Part shown: positions 6,427 through 11,842 of the stretch, piece after piece
How the letters are laid out: every line of letters begins with the position of its first letter
How positions within the stretch are numbered: the first letter of the stretch is position 1
Source: Candidatus Ratteibacteria bacterium
GTDB lineage: Bacteria > CAIJMQ01
Assembly: GCA_028715665.1 (NCBI GenBank)
Contig: JAQURI010000034.1
Coordinates: 1-11,842 of the forward strand
Reading direction: 5' to 3'
DNA length: 11,842 nt
Made by a program: the position numbers and the translations under genes
The notes under the pieces: generated by a model
Seen by the model: only the letters and a program-made list of their open reading frames with translations
Databases searched by the model: none
Told to the model about the DNA's origin: nothing

Positions 6427-7230
6427 CTATTTTTTACTACAAGAAATTTCGGGTTTAACACAAACAAATACTCTTAAAATATACTCGCCCTGTTCTAAAA
6501 CAAAACGATCGTATAGATGATTCATTTTTATCTGTTTAACTATTGAAAATCCAGCATTTTTCAAAAGTTTAAGCCAAATATCGCGCTTAAAAAGACCTAT
6601 TAAATGCCTGTCCGTATAAATTTTAAAATCCCCTTTGCGGCAGATTAAATAAATTAACACCGCTTCGTATTTTGTTTTGGCTTGGTCAAGGATATGGTTA
6701 TTTTCAAAGATGGTAATCTTTGTATCTCCTTTAGCGCCGGTATAGACAAAATTATTGTCTTTAAATTCTTCCGCGATGTGAGACGTTACTAAAAGCACTC
6801 CGCCAGGGTTTAGGTGTTTGTATGCGGTTGCGAGCGTTTTCTTTAAATCGCCTGTTTTAGTCATATACCCTATCGAATCAGGAATGACAACAACGTCAAA
6901 ACTTTTGTTTAGTTCTACGTTGCGCATATTAGCGCGATAATAAATAACTTCAGGATTTTTGCTTTTTGCAATTTTTAACATTCCATTACTTATATCAACA
7001 CCTGTTACCTTAAAATATTTTTTAAAAATCTTGTCATATTCCCCTGCCCCGCAACCGAGATGAAGAAGTATTTTAACTTTTATTTTTGAATGTTTTTTAA
7101 TCGCTTCTAAATATACTTTTATTTCATCTTTATAGTCATCATCCGCGCAAATAATTGATTCAGTCCACGCAAGTTCGTTATATGCCAGCCACTTGTTCTC
7201 TTTAATCCTATTCTGTTTCATGCTTTTCAT
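6427..7230 (-). CDS. Class I SAM-dependent methyltransferase, substrate unknown
   Basis: A 267-residue Rossmann-fold methyltransferase. The SAM-binding motif I is LLHLGCGAGEYD (55-66), the acidic residue after strand 2 is D79 in VTGVDIS, and the motif II-like FDVVVIPDSIGYM (111-123) and LNPGGVLLVTSH follow. The N-terminal helix (YNELAWTES) and the C-terminal DRHLIGLFKRDIWLKLLKNAGF resemble the TylM1/DesVI group, which N-methylates nucleotide-linked amino sugars, but that similarity is weak evidence for substrate. It sits between purC (27-base gap) and queF (3-base gap), so it is probably co-transcribed with them. The ATG at 7230 follows a weak GGGA; a second ATG lies at 7221. A small-molecule target is more likely than DNA, since no DNA target-recognition motif such as DPPY is present. 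Confidence 0.82.
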   Translation of the reverse strand: MKSMKQNRIKENKWLAYNELAWTESIICADDDYKDEIKVYLEAIKKHSKIKVKILLHLGCGAGEYDKIFKKYFKVTGVDISNGMLKIAKSKNPEVIYYRANMRNVELNKSFDVVVIPDSIGYMTKTGDLKKTLATAYKHLNPGGVLLVTSHIAEEFKDNNFVYTGAKGDTKITIFENNHILDQAKTKYEAVLIYLICRKGDFKIYTDRHLIGLFKRDIWLKLLKNAGFSIVKQIKMNHLYDRFVLEQGEYILRVFVCVKPEISCSKK

Positions 7231-7257
7231 TATTTCCCAAGCATTGGCAGTTTTTTA

Positions 7258-8091
7258 TCACAGAAAAATATTTATAAACTCAGAAGCAGAAACCTGGTTT
7301 TTATTCTTGATTGTTCTTTTGCCTTCGGAATAATTTGTCAGGGCGCATTGTTTATATGTTTTGCAATCGCCATTTTGAGCGGGAGAATATCCCTTGCACA
7401 CGCGCAGCACATCAGGAGATATTTCATCTATGATTACAATTTGGCCGTCACCGTGTTTTAATCGGCCTAATTCAAATTTTCCGTCTATAACATGAAATCC
7501 TTTTGAGGTGAATTCTTCACAAACGATTTGGGCGATACTTTTTACAAGCTCAATGCTTTGGCCGATTTCTTCTTTGTTCATAACGCCTATATGTTCCAAT
7601 GATTCAAACGTAATAAGCACATCGCTATCGCCTTTTGTCCACACCTCAACCAATGTATTAATGTTTTTACAGGGTCTGACAAAGGGATATCTTCTCCAGA
7701 AACTTCCCGTAGCGTTATTTCTCCATGTAAATTCAAGATTTAAAAGGGGCGTTGAACCGGCAAATTCAGGAGATTCCACAGGAAATCCCAGGGCTTCGGC
7801 AGGTTCTATTATCATTTCATTCTCACTGATTGTGTCAATATAATGGGAAGGAATACCCTTTTCTTTCAGCAGTTTAAAAAAATATGTTGCAAATCTGCAG
7901 GCAATAGCGCCTTTTCCCGGGATTTCGCCGACAACAGCATCATATCCTGGGTCAAAAACAGGTTTTCCGTTTTCCATGTAGCCTGTAGCTTCATCTTTAA
8001 AAACAAGCCGATATTTCCCGGAATGAGAGCCTTGCGTTATATTAAAAACATTTTTTGATTTTCCGCTGTAAACAAGATCTTTTTCTTCCAT
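7258..8091 (-). CDS. purC: SAICAR synthetase (PurC)-type protein
   Basis: Expected to join CAIR and aspartate with ATP in de novo purine synthesis; 277 residues. Recognisable features are the ATP-binding start YSGKSKNVF (8-16), YRLVFKDEATG (27-37), FDPG (46-49), NLEFTWRNNATGSFWRRY (118-135), the FELGR segment (206-210, usually LEFG) and IDEISPDVLRV (221-231). The layout follows the clostridial/actinobacterial PurC subfamily rather than the E. coli one. The last 45 residues are divergent and include C243 and C249. The start at 8091 is supported by AAGGGAG about 10 nt upstream. No other pur genes are nearby; instead it heads a unit with a methyltransferase, queF and a deaminase. It may be the ordinary purine enzyme or a paralogue with a shifted substrate. 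Confidence 0.85.
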   Translation of the reverse strand: MEEKDLVYSGKSKNVFNITQGSHSGKYRLVFKDEATGYMENGKPVFDPGYDAVVGEIPGKGAIACRFATYFFKLLKEKGIPSHYIDTISENEMIIEPAEALGFPVESPEFAGSTPLLNLEFTWRNNATGSFWRRYPFVRPCKNINTLVEVWTKGDSDVLITFESLEHIGVMNKEEIGQSIELVKSIAQIVCEEFTSKGFHVIDGKFELGRLKHGDGQIVIIDEISPDVLRVCKGYSPAQNGDCKTYKQCALTNYSEGKRTIKNKNQVSASEFINIFL

Positions 8092-8117
8092 AATCTTTTT
8101 CTCCCTTCAAGATTTTT

Positions 8118-8126
8118 TACATAGCA
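8118..8126 (-). promoter_or_regulatory. Possible extended -10 promoter for purC
   Basis: The minus strand reads TGCTATGTA, an extended -10 with one mismatch in the hexamer. Transcription would start near 8111, about 20 nt before the purC ATG, with the ribosome site in between. No -35 match was found. Confidence 0.35.
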
Positions 8127-8151
8127 TATTACCCAAATACAAAAACATTTC

Positions 8152-8781
8152 CTACTTTATTCCTATCATTTTATGCATCTGCAAATGAATTCGCGCGTTC
8201 AGCCCGTCTTTTAACAGCCATTTGCTTAAAGTTTTAGGCGCAAGTTTGCCGAAAACAGGCGAAAATAAAATTTTCTTTCCGGATAGTTCATATTTCCTGA
8301 TAACTTCTTTCGCCCAAAGATAATCTTTTTTATTTGAAAGAACGAATTTCATTTCGTCATTGACTTTTAATTTTTTTATATTTTTCCACTCCATTCTATT
8401 CTGCATTTTGCTGGAAGGACATTTTATATCCATGATAACAATAACTTCTTTCGGCAGTTTGCCGATGTCCGCGCTCCCGTTAGTTTCCACAAGAACTTTA
8501 TATTTTCTTTTTATAAGTTCTCGGATGAATTTATACACACCTTTCTGTAAAAGCGGTTCGCCGCCGGTAATTTCTGCCGTTTTTACGGGATACTTGGATA
8601 TAATCGAAAGGATTTTTTTTATTGAATATTCTTTGCCGCCGGCCTGCGCATATTTAGTATCGCAGTAAGAGCATCTCAAGTTGCATCCGGCAACTCTTAT
8701 GAAGACACAGGGCAATCCCTGACATGTGGACTCGCCGAGAATCGAATAGAAAATCTCGGAGATTTTTATAGTGGTTTGCAT
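8152..8781 (-). CDS. queE: 7-carboxy-7-deazaguanine synthase (radical SAM)
   Basis: Radical-SAM enzyme that converts 6-carboxytetrahydropterin to 7-carboxy-7-deazaguanine, the ring-contraction step toward queuosine; 209 residues. The iron-sulfur motif CNLRCSYC (C33, C37, C40) is CX3CX2C. Family features include the N-terminal EIFYSILGEST, FIRVAGC before the cluster, GGEPLL (73-78), VETNGS (98-103) and the C-terminal RIHLQMHKMIG, which matches the usual QueE ending. NrdG has a similar length and cluster motif but lacks this N and C terminus. The start at 8781 is followed immediately by the typical sequence, yet no Shine-Dalgarno precedes it; a self-complementary repeat fills the upstream gap. 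queD lies 128 bases upstream in the same direction, so the two may be one unit with the hairpin between them. Confidence 0.93.
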   Translation of the reverse strand: MQTTIKISEIFYSILGESTCQGLPCVFIRVAGCNLRCSYCDTKYAQAGGKEYSIKKILSIISKYPVKTAEITGGEPLLQKGVYKFIRELIKRKYKVLVETNGSADIGKLPKEVIVIMDIKCPSSKMQNRMEWKNIKKLKVNDEMKFVLSNKKDYLWAKEVIRKYELSGKKILFSPVFGKLAPKTLSKWLLKDGLNARIHLQMHKMIGIK

Positions 8782-8799
8782 AGAACTAAATAAAATTAT

Positions 8800-8900
8800 A
8801 TGGAAATAGATTGAAATACATAGAAATATGCTGAAATAAATTGTTTCTCACAATGTATATCCATATATATCTATTGTATATCTACTGTATTTCTATTATT
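8800..8900. repeat. Inverted array of a 10-nt GAAATA unit
   Basis: The left arm has four head-to-tail 10-nt units at 8801-8840: tggaaataga, ttgaaataca, tagaaatatg and ctgaaataaa. The right arm (about 8855-8897) has four 10-11-nt units of the complementary type (TATATCCATA, TATATCTATTG, TATATCTACTG, TATTTCTATTA). The arms join through ATTG-TTTCTCA-CAAT at 8840-8854. The RNA from either strand can form a long imperfect hairpin. It occupies almost all of the queD-queE gap. A half copy is at 482-513. Confidence 0.75.
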
Positions 8901-8909
8901 TTGAAAGAT

Positions 8910-9281
8910 TTATTTTTCAAAATAACTTACTCCGCTATTTTCGCTTTCCTTAACGAATACTTTGGAAAGTTTGATGCCAGGACTATTTATTTTCTTCTCA
9001 AGTTCTTTATATATAAAGCAGGCAATATTTTCGGCCGAGGGATTTTTCTTTTTGAAAAAAGAGAGGTTGTTCAAGTCTTTATGGTCGAGTTTTTCTATTA
9101 CTTCGGCAAGTTTCTTTTTTACTTCCACAAAATCCATCCCTAAGCCAATTCTGTTTAAGTTCTTGCATGTAATATAAATTTCCACCGTCCAATTATGCCC
9201 ATGGACACTTTCGCATTTTCCCTCGTAGTTTCGGAGATGATGCGCACCCGCAAAATCCGTCTTTACCCATATTTCATACAT
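8910..9281 (-). CDS. queD: 6-carboxy-5,6,7,8-tetrahydropterin synthase
   Basis: Converts 7,8-dihydroneopterin triphosphate to 6-carboxytetrahydropterin, the first committed queuosine step; 123 residues, normal for the family. FAGAHHL holds zinc ligand H14, and GKCESVHGHNW holds the catalytic C23 and zinc ligands H27 and H29. LDHKDLN (65-71) supplies the catalytic His67 and VFVKES the substrate-binding Glu112. The single Cys in GKCESVHGH fits QueD rather than eukaryotic-type pyruvoyltetrahydropterin synthase, but only assay would settle reaction preference. The start at 9281 has AAAGGA upstream and a TATAAT box further up (9306-9311). queE follows downstream; queC and folE are not in the window. 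Confidence 0.93.
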   Translation of the reverse strand: MYEIWVKTDFAGAHHLRNYEGKCESVHGHNWTVEIYITCKNLNRIGLGMDFVEVKKKLAEVIEKLDHKDLNNLSFFKKKNPSAENIACFIYKELEKKINSPGIKLSKVFVKESENSGVSYFEK

Positions 9282-9305
9282 TTATTTTTCCTTTGTTTAA
9301 AGGTT

Positions 9306-9311
9306 ATTATA
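9306..9311 (-). promoter_or_regulatory. -10 box of the queD promoter
   Basis: Minus strand AGTTATAATA contains a perfect TATAAT; the same ten-base string occurs at the PAP2 gene promoter. Transcription would start near 9299, leaving an 18-nt leader with the ribosome site. No -35 match at 16-18 bp. Confidence 0.45.
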
Positions 9312-9353
9312 ACTTATTACCAAAATTCTAAAATACCCTTTTAATTTATCCGT

Positions 9354-9767
9354 TTAGCCCATTATTTTTTGAATTTCTTCAAAACTATATAAACAACCGT
9401 TGTTTATCCCGGGACAATTTTCTGTCGCTTTCTCCCATGCATCATTCGTACTTAAACTGCTTATCCAAAACGGCCAAGTGCGGCATTGCTTCGGCCGGAC
9501 ATCATATATTGCGCAACAATTATCTCGGAGGAATATGCAATTTTTATTATCGTAGCGTTCAATCAGGCTTATCCTGTCTCCTACCCTCCGGCAATATTTT
9601 TGCATAACTTGTTTGACGGAAATTTTCAACGTGTCCGCAATTGATTCTATTTCTATCTGCGTAAGCCAAACATAACCTTCCCTTGGCCCGCAACAACAAT
9701 TACCGCATTTCCGGCAGTGAAAACGCAATCCTTCAAAATACCAAGGCGTTTTTGTTTCGAAACCCAT
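9354..9767 (-). CDS. YkgJ/UPF0153-family cysteine-cluster protein
   Basis: A 137-residue cytosolic protein of the YkgJ family, often annotated as a putative zinc- or iron-chelating domain; its biochemical role is not established. The signature CRKCGNCCCG (18-27) is the CxxCxxCC motif near the N terminus. A second cluster follows as NCIFLRDNCCAIYDVRPKQCRTWPFW, where CxxY-x-RP-x-x-C is characteristic, and a last Cys pair lies in ENCPGINNGC. In total about a dozen cysteines are available for metal binding. The gene starts 11 bases after the PAP2 stop and is probably co-transcribed with it. There is no visible Shine-Dalgarno, so re-initiation from the upstream gene is likely. The start MGFETKTPWYF is the only nearby ATG. 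Confidence 0.87.
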   Translation of the reverse strand: MGFETKTPWYFEGLRFHCRKCGNCCCGPREGYVWLTQIEIESIADTLKISVKQVMQKYCRRVGDRISLIERYDNKNCIFLRDNCCAIYDVRPKQCRTWPFWISSLSTNDAWEKATENCPGINNGCLYSFEEIQKIMG

Positions 9768-9778
9768 ATTAATAGAAG

Positions 9779-10399
9779 TTAACAGTTTGTTTCTTTGTCG
9801 GCATTTTCGGCAGACGGTTTAGATAACTGGATGGTGGGGCATTTCTTGTTTATAAGCCGTTCTATGCCGACAACAACACAAGCACAGGCCGTGCCGAGAA
9901 TTGCCCCTGCAACAACATCGGAAGGATAATGGACCCCCACATATACACGGGAAAAACTCACCATGAAAGCTATGAATAAGTTAAGCAACAAAAATTTTCT
10001 GTAATAAAAGGCAAGCAACAGCATAGTAGCAAATATATTAGTTGCATGAGTGGAAGGAAAAGAATATCTGGGAGCCGACTCTACAAGGGGAGATATTTGC
10101 TTAAAAGACATGTAAGGTCTTGCCCTGGAAAATATCGGTTTCATAAGGTCTGAACTCATCAGGTTTGCCAAGCCGAAAACTACCAGAACAAGCCCCGCGA
10201 CAATTCTTCCTTTTTTTCCGCCCCATATTGCCAAAGATAGCAAAAATAATATTATGGCAATCTTCCAAATGGGTATTTTCCAAATCGTATAATCAAAATC
10301 CGTGATTATAGGCATCCAAAAATCGAAGAATGGGGTATGCATATGTTCTTGGACAAACAGGAACATTTTTCTATCCAGCGTTATCAATACATCGAGCAT
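9779..10399 (-). CDS. PAP2-family membrane phosphatase
   Basis: Integral membrane phosphatase of the PAP2 superfamily, 206 residues, probably acting on lipid phosphates such as undecaprenyl pyrophosphate or phosphatidate at the outer face of the inner membrane. The three catalytic motifs are present in order: KPIFSRARP (K87, R94, P95), FPSTH (114-118, the acid-base His118) and SRVYVGVHYPSD (150-161, R151, nucleophile H157, D161). Hydrophobic segments at about 46-60, 66-80, 119-133, 136-150 and 160-178 fit the usual membrane topology. The C-terminal 25 residues are polar and cytoplasmic in character. The start at 10399 has AAAGGGGG upstream, and a TATAAT/TTGAAT promoter precedes it. The PilZ gene diverges from it. 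Substrate cannot be told from sequence. Confidence 0.9.
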   Translation of the reverse strand: MLDVLITLDRKMFLFVQEHMHTPFFDFWMPIITDFDYTIWKIPIWKIAIILFLLSLAIWGGKKGRIVAGLVLVVFGLANLMSSDLMKPIFSRARPYMSFKQISPLVESAPRYSFPSTHATNIFATMLLLAFYYRKFLLLNLFIAFMVSFSRVYVGVHYPSDVVAGAILGTACACVVVGIERLINKKCPTIQLSKPSAENADKETNC

Positions 10400-10422
10400 T
10401 AAACCCCCTTTAAAATTTTGAT

Positions 10423-10452
10423 ATTATAACTTTTTGGGTATTCTATATTCAA
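10423..10452 (-). promoter_or_regulatory. Promoter of the PAP2-ykgJ unit
   Basis: Minus-strand TTGAAT (10452-10447, 4 of 6 to consensus) and TATAAT (10428-10423) are separated by 18 bp; transcription would start near 10416, 17 nt before the ATG. The divergent PilZ gene must be transcribed from the same 113-bp gap, but I see no clear plus-strand promoter there. Confidence 0.5.
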
Positions 10453-10512
10453 CAATCTGATTTCTTAATTTTTAAAATTGTAGTAACATATAGTCGAAAG
10501 GAACAGTAAAAT

Positions 10513-10965
10513 ATGAAAAAATATTACACGGTTAATAAGAACTCCAAAATGTCTAAGTCATTTCAAGGCCCCGATAGGAGAAGATATCCAAGATTTGATT
10601 TCCCGTTTTTTATTCGCTATAAAAAAAGCGAAGAAATATCAAAAACGTCCACGGGAGAGGGGAATATTTTATTCGTAGAAAAAGGCCAAGATATATCAAT
10701 CGCACGAGATGTGTCAATCGGCGGAATATGTTTCGCAGTAAAAGAGCCATTGCCTCCCCGCGCTAAATTAACAGTAGAAATTTTTACGCCGATAAAAAGC
10801 GCACCTTTTACCGCTTTTGCTGAGGTCGTTTGGCAGAAGAAAAGAGCTTTGTCTTCGACTTATCTTACGGGAGTTTCTTTCCTGCAACTGGATGACGATA
10901 AGGAATTTACACATCTATTAAATATGCTTACAGAGCTGAAACTCGAAAAAATGATAGAAAAATAA
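10513..10965 (+). CDS. PilZ-domain protein, probable cyclic di-GMP receptor
   Basis: A 150-residue single-domain PilZ protein. The two nucleotide-binding signatures are both intact: RRYPR (R23 and R27 of RxxxR) and DVSIGG (D66, S68, G71 of D/NxSxxG). The remaining beta-barrel strands include LTVEIFTP, FAEVVWQKK and YLTGVSFLQL, the common end of the PilZ fold, followed by a charged C-terminal helix. Known PilZ proteins bind cyclic di-GMP and control motility, exopolysaccharide or adhesion; no cyclase or partner gene is visible here unless the truncated sensor at 1-480 is one. The ATG at 10513 is supported by AAAGGA 10 nt upstream; M13 is a possible later start just before the domain. The insert between the two signatures is somewhat long (about 38 residues). 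Confidence 0.88.
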   Translation: MKKYYTVNKNSKMSKSFQGPDRRRYPRFDFPFFIRYKKSEEISKTSTGEGNILFVEKGQDISIARDVSIGGICFAVKEPLPPRAKLTVEIFTPIKSAPFTAFAEVVWQKKRALSSTYLTGVSFLQLDDDKEFTHLLNMLTELKLEKMIEK

Positions 10966-10968
10966 ACT

Positions 10969-11772
10969 TCATTTTACTATCATCCCCGCATAACCCACCA
11001 CTTCGGAATAACCCCCTATAACATCTCCCGAAGTCTGATACTTTACAAGTTCGGCAGTTTTTGCTCCCAATTTTTTACATGCAATTAACATGACGGTCAC
11101 CGGAACATATCCGCACATTGATATATTAAAATCCCCTATCCTTTTCAATAAAAGTTTCTCATCCAACTCCAAAATCGCGTCTATTGCTTCTCTGTCTTTC
11201 TGGCTTGCTACATCTTGAGATTCATAATGACTCATATCCGAAGATGCGACCATTAATATCTTTTCGTCTGCGTTTTTTATAGTGTTGCTTATTGCCGCGG
11301 CAATATCTTCATAAGAAGAATAATCTCCGCCAGCAAAGCATATGGGTACAAAAGAAATTTCAGGATTCAAATACTGCAAAAAAGGAAGTTGGACCTCTAT
11401 TGAATGTTCCGATACATGAGCAGAAGCATCTTCTTCGAGTTCTTTTGAATTTTTTAGGATTTTTTTACCGATTTCCGAAGCAATTTTAACTTCACCCAGC
11501 GGTGTTGCCCAACTGCCTTCAGTAACTATCGAAAAAGGCGCTCCTCTGCCGGTATGATTCGGGCACAATATAACCGCTTTATCGGGGATATTTATTCTCG
11601 AATAAACCGCGCCGGCAACCGGACCGGAAAACATATATCCTGCATGAGGACAAATCACACCTAAAGCATCTTCCTTTTTTATCGTTTTTTTAATAAACCC
11701 GGCAATTTGTTCCCGTAACTGCTTCGGCTCATAGGGATAAAACTGGCCAGCTACCGCAGGTTTTCTGATCAT
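10969..11772 (-). CDS. Memo-like protein (AmmeMemoRadiSam system protein B)
   Basis: Bacterial member of the MEMO1 family, 267 residues, related to class III nonheme-iron dioxygenases (LigB fold); the bacterial function is not established. It begins MIRKPAVAGQFYP, the usual family start. The putative metal-site residues are kept: H43 in CPHAGYMFSGP, H73 in CPNHTGRG, H123 in SEHSIEVQLPFL, D179 and H182 in SSDMSHY, and C220 in NISMCGYVP. In many anaerobes this gene clusters with an AMMECR1-domain protein and a radical-SAM enzyme; neither is in the window, though the partial gene upstream is unidentified. The start has TGGAGA 8 nt upstream. The gene ends 3 bases from the PilZ stop, tail to tail, with no room for a separate terminator. 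Confidence 0.93.
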   Translation of the reverse strand: MIRKPAVAGQFYPYEPKQLREQIAGFIKKTIKKEDALGVICPHAGYMFSGPVAGAVYSRINIPDKAVILCPNHTGRGAPFSIVTEGSWATPLGEVKIASEIGKKILKNSKELEEDASAHVSEHSIEVQLPFLQYLNPEISFVPICFAGGDYSSYEDIAAAISNTIKNADEKILMVASSDMSHYESQDVASQKDREAIDAILELDEKLLLKRIGDFNISMCGYVPVTVMLIACKKLGAKTAELVKYQTSGDVIGGYSEVVGYAGMIVK

Positions 11773-11785
11773 CGAAAATCTCCAT

Positions 11786-11842
11786 TTATCTTTTATACCC
11801 TATTTTTCTCAATAATTCCTTTCTCCACTTAATGCCTTTTTC
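11786..11842 (-). CDS. Possible 3' end of an upstream leftward gene
   Basis: From the right edge one minus-strand frame stays open for 18 codons (EKGIKWRKELLRKIGYKR) and stops with TAA at 11788-11786; the other two frames stop sooner. It would end 13 bases before the Memo-like gene, whose ribosome site lies in that gap, as expected in an operon. The composition is plausible for a basic C-terminal helix, but the stretch is too short to identify or to exclude chance. Confidence 0.35.
   Translation of the reverse strand, partial: EKGIKWRKELLRKIGYKR

Noticed and set aside
8092..8151. Purine riboswitch upstream of purC
   Set aside because: The gap is only 60 bases and is occupied by a promoter-like box and ribosome site; no room for the three-way junction.
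8152..8781. Reading the radical-SAM protein as NrdG, the NrdD activase
   Set aside because: The EIFYSILGEST start, VETNGS and RIHLQMHKMIG ending match QueE, and queD lies next to it; NrdG lacks these.
8801..8897. CRISPR array
   Set aside because: Units are 10-11 nt with no spacers between them and reverse direction half-way, and no cas genes are near.
8782..9353. preQ1 riboswitch upstream of queE, queD or queF
   Set aside because: I looked for the short stem with an A-rich tail of the preQ1-I type and the larger type II fold before each gene; only repeats or short promoter regions are present.
10400..10512. Plus-strand promoter for the PilZ gene (TTGATA at 10418 with TATATT at 10444)
   Set aside because: The spacing is 20 bp, outside the normal range, and the region is AT-rich enough for such pairs by chance.

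Overview
The window is an AT-rich bacterial chromosome segment with densely packed, mostly leftward housekeeping genes. An oxygen-independent (glycyl-radical) ribonucleotide reductase, radical-SAM queuosine chemistry and a Memo-family protein suggest an anaerobic or facultatively anaerobic bacterium. The mix of NrdD with NrdR, a class II CCA-adding enzyme with an HD domain, PilZ and AT-rich self-complementary intergenic repeats resembles uncultivated lineages such as Omnitrophota or Elusimicrobiota. That placement is an impression from gene style, not a demonstrated assignment. I see no phage, transposase, CRISPR array, tRNA or rRNA gene.

Layout. 1-480 (minus) is the 5' part of a membrane-anchored sensor cut by the window edge. 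It diverges from a CCA-adding enzyme gene (567-1931, plus) across a compact region with two back-to-back extended -10 promoters. 5349-1949 (leftward) is a deoxynucleotide operon: a consensus promoter, nrdR, nrdD and a small CPKC redoxin. 9281-5394 (leftward) holds queD, queE, purC, a SAM methyltransferase, queF and a dCMP deaminase. 10399-9354 (leftward) is a PAP2 lipid phosphatase followed by a YkgJ-type cysteine-cluster protein. 10513-10965 (plus) is a PilZ protein, meeting a leftward Memo-like gene (11772-10969) tail to tail. The right edge may hold the last 18 codons of another leftward gene.

How the genes fit together. NrdD makes deoxynucleotides, NrdR senses nucleotide levels to repress it, the redoxin could supply electrons, and the dCMP deaminase feeds dUMP to thymidylate synthesis. 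QueD, QueE and QueF are three of the steps from dihydroneopterin triphosphate to preQ1, the queuosine precursor; QueC, FolE, Tgt and QueA are not here. PurC belongs to de novo purine synthesis, so the central block as a whole concerns purine, deazapurine and pyrimidine nucleotides.

The most unusual non-genic signal is a set of self-complementary tandem-repeat elements in three intergenic gaps (about 5138-5290, 5930-5995, 8800-8900), plus a half copy at 482-513. They share a design but use different repeat units, and each lies directly upstream of a leftward gene without a visible Shine-Dalgarno sequence. I do not see convincing evidence for a dedicated new defence or mobile system.
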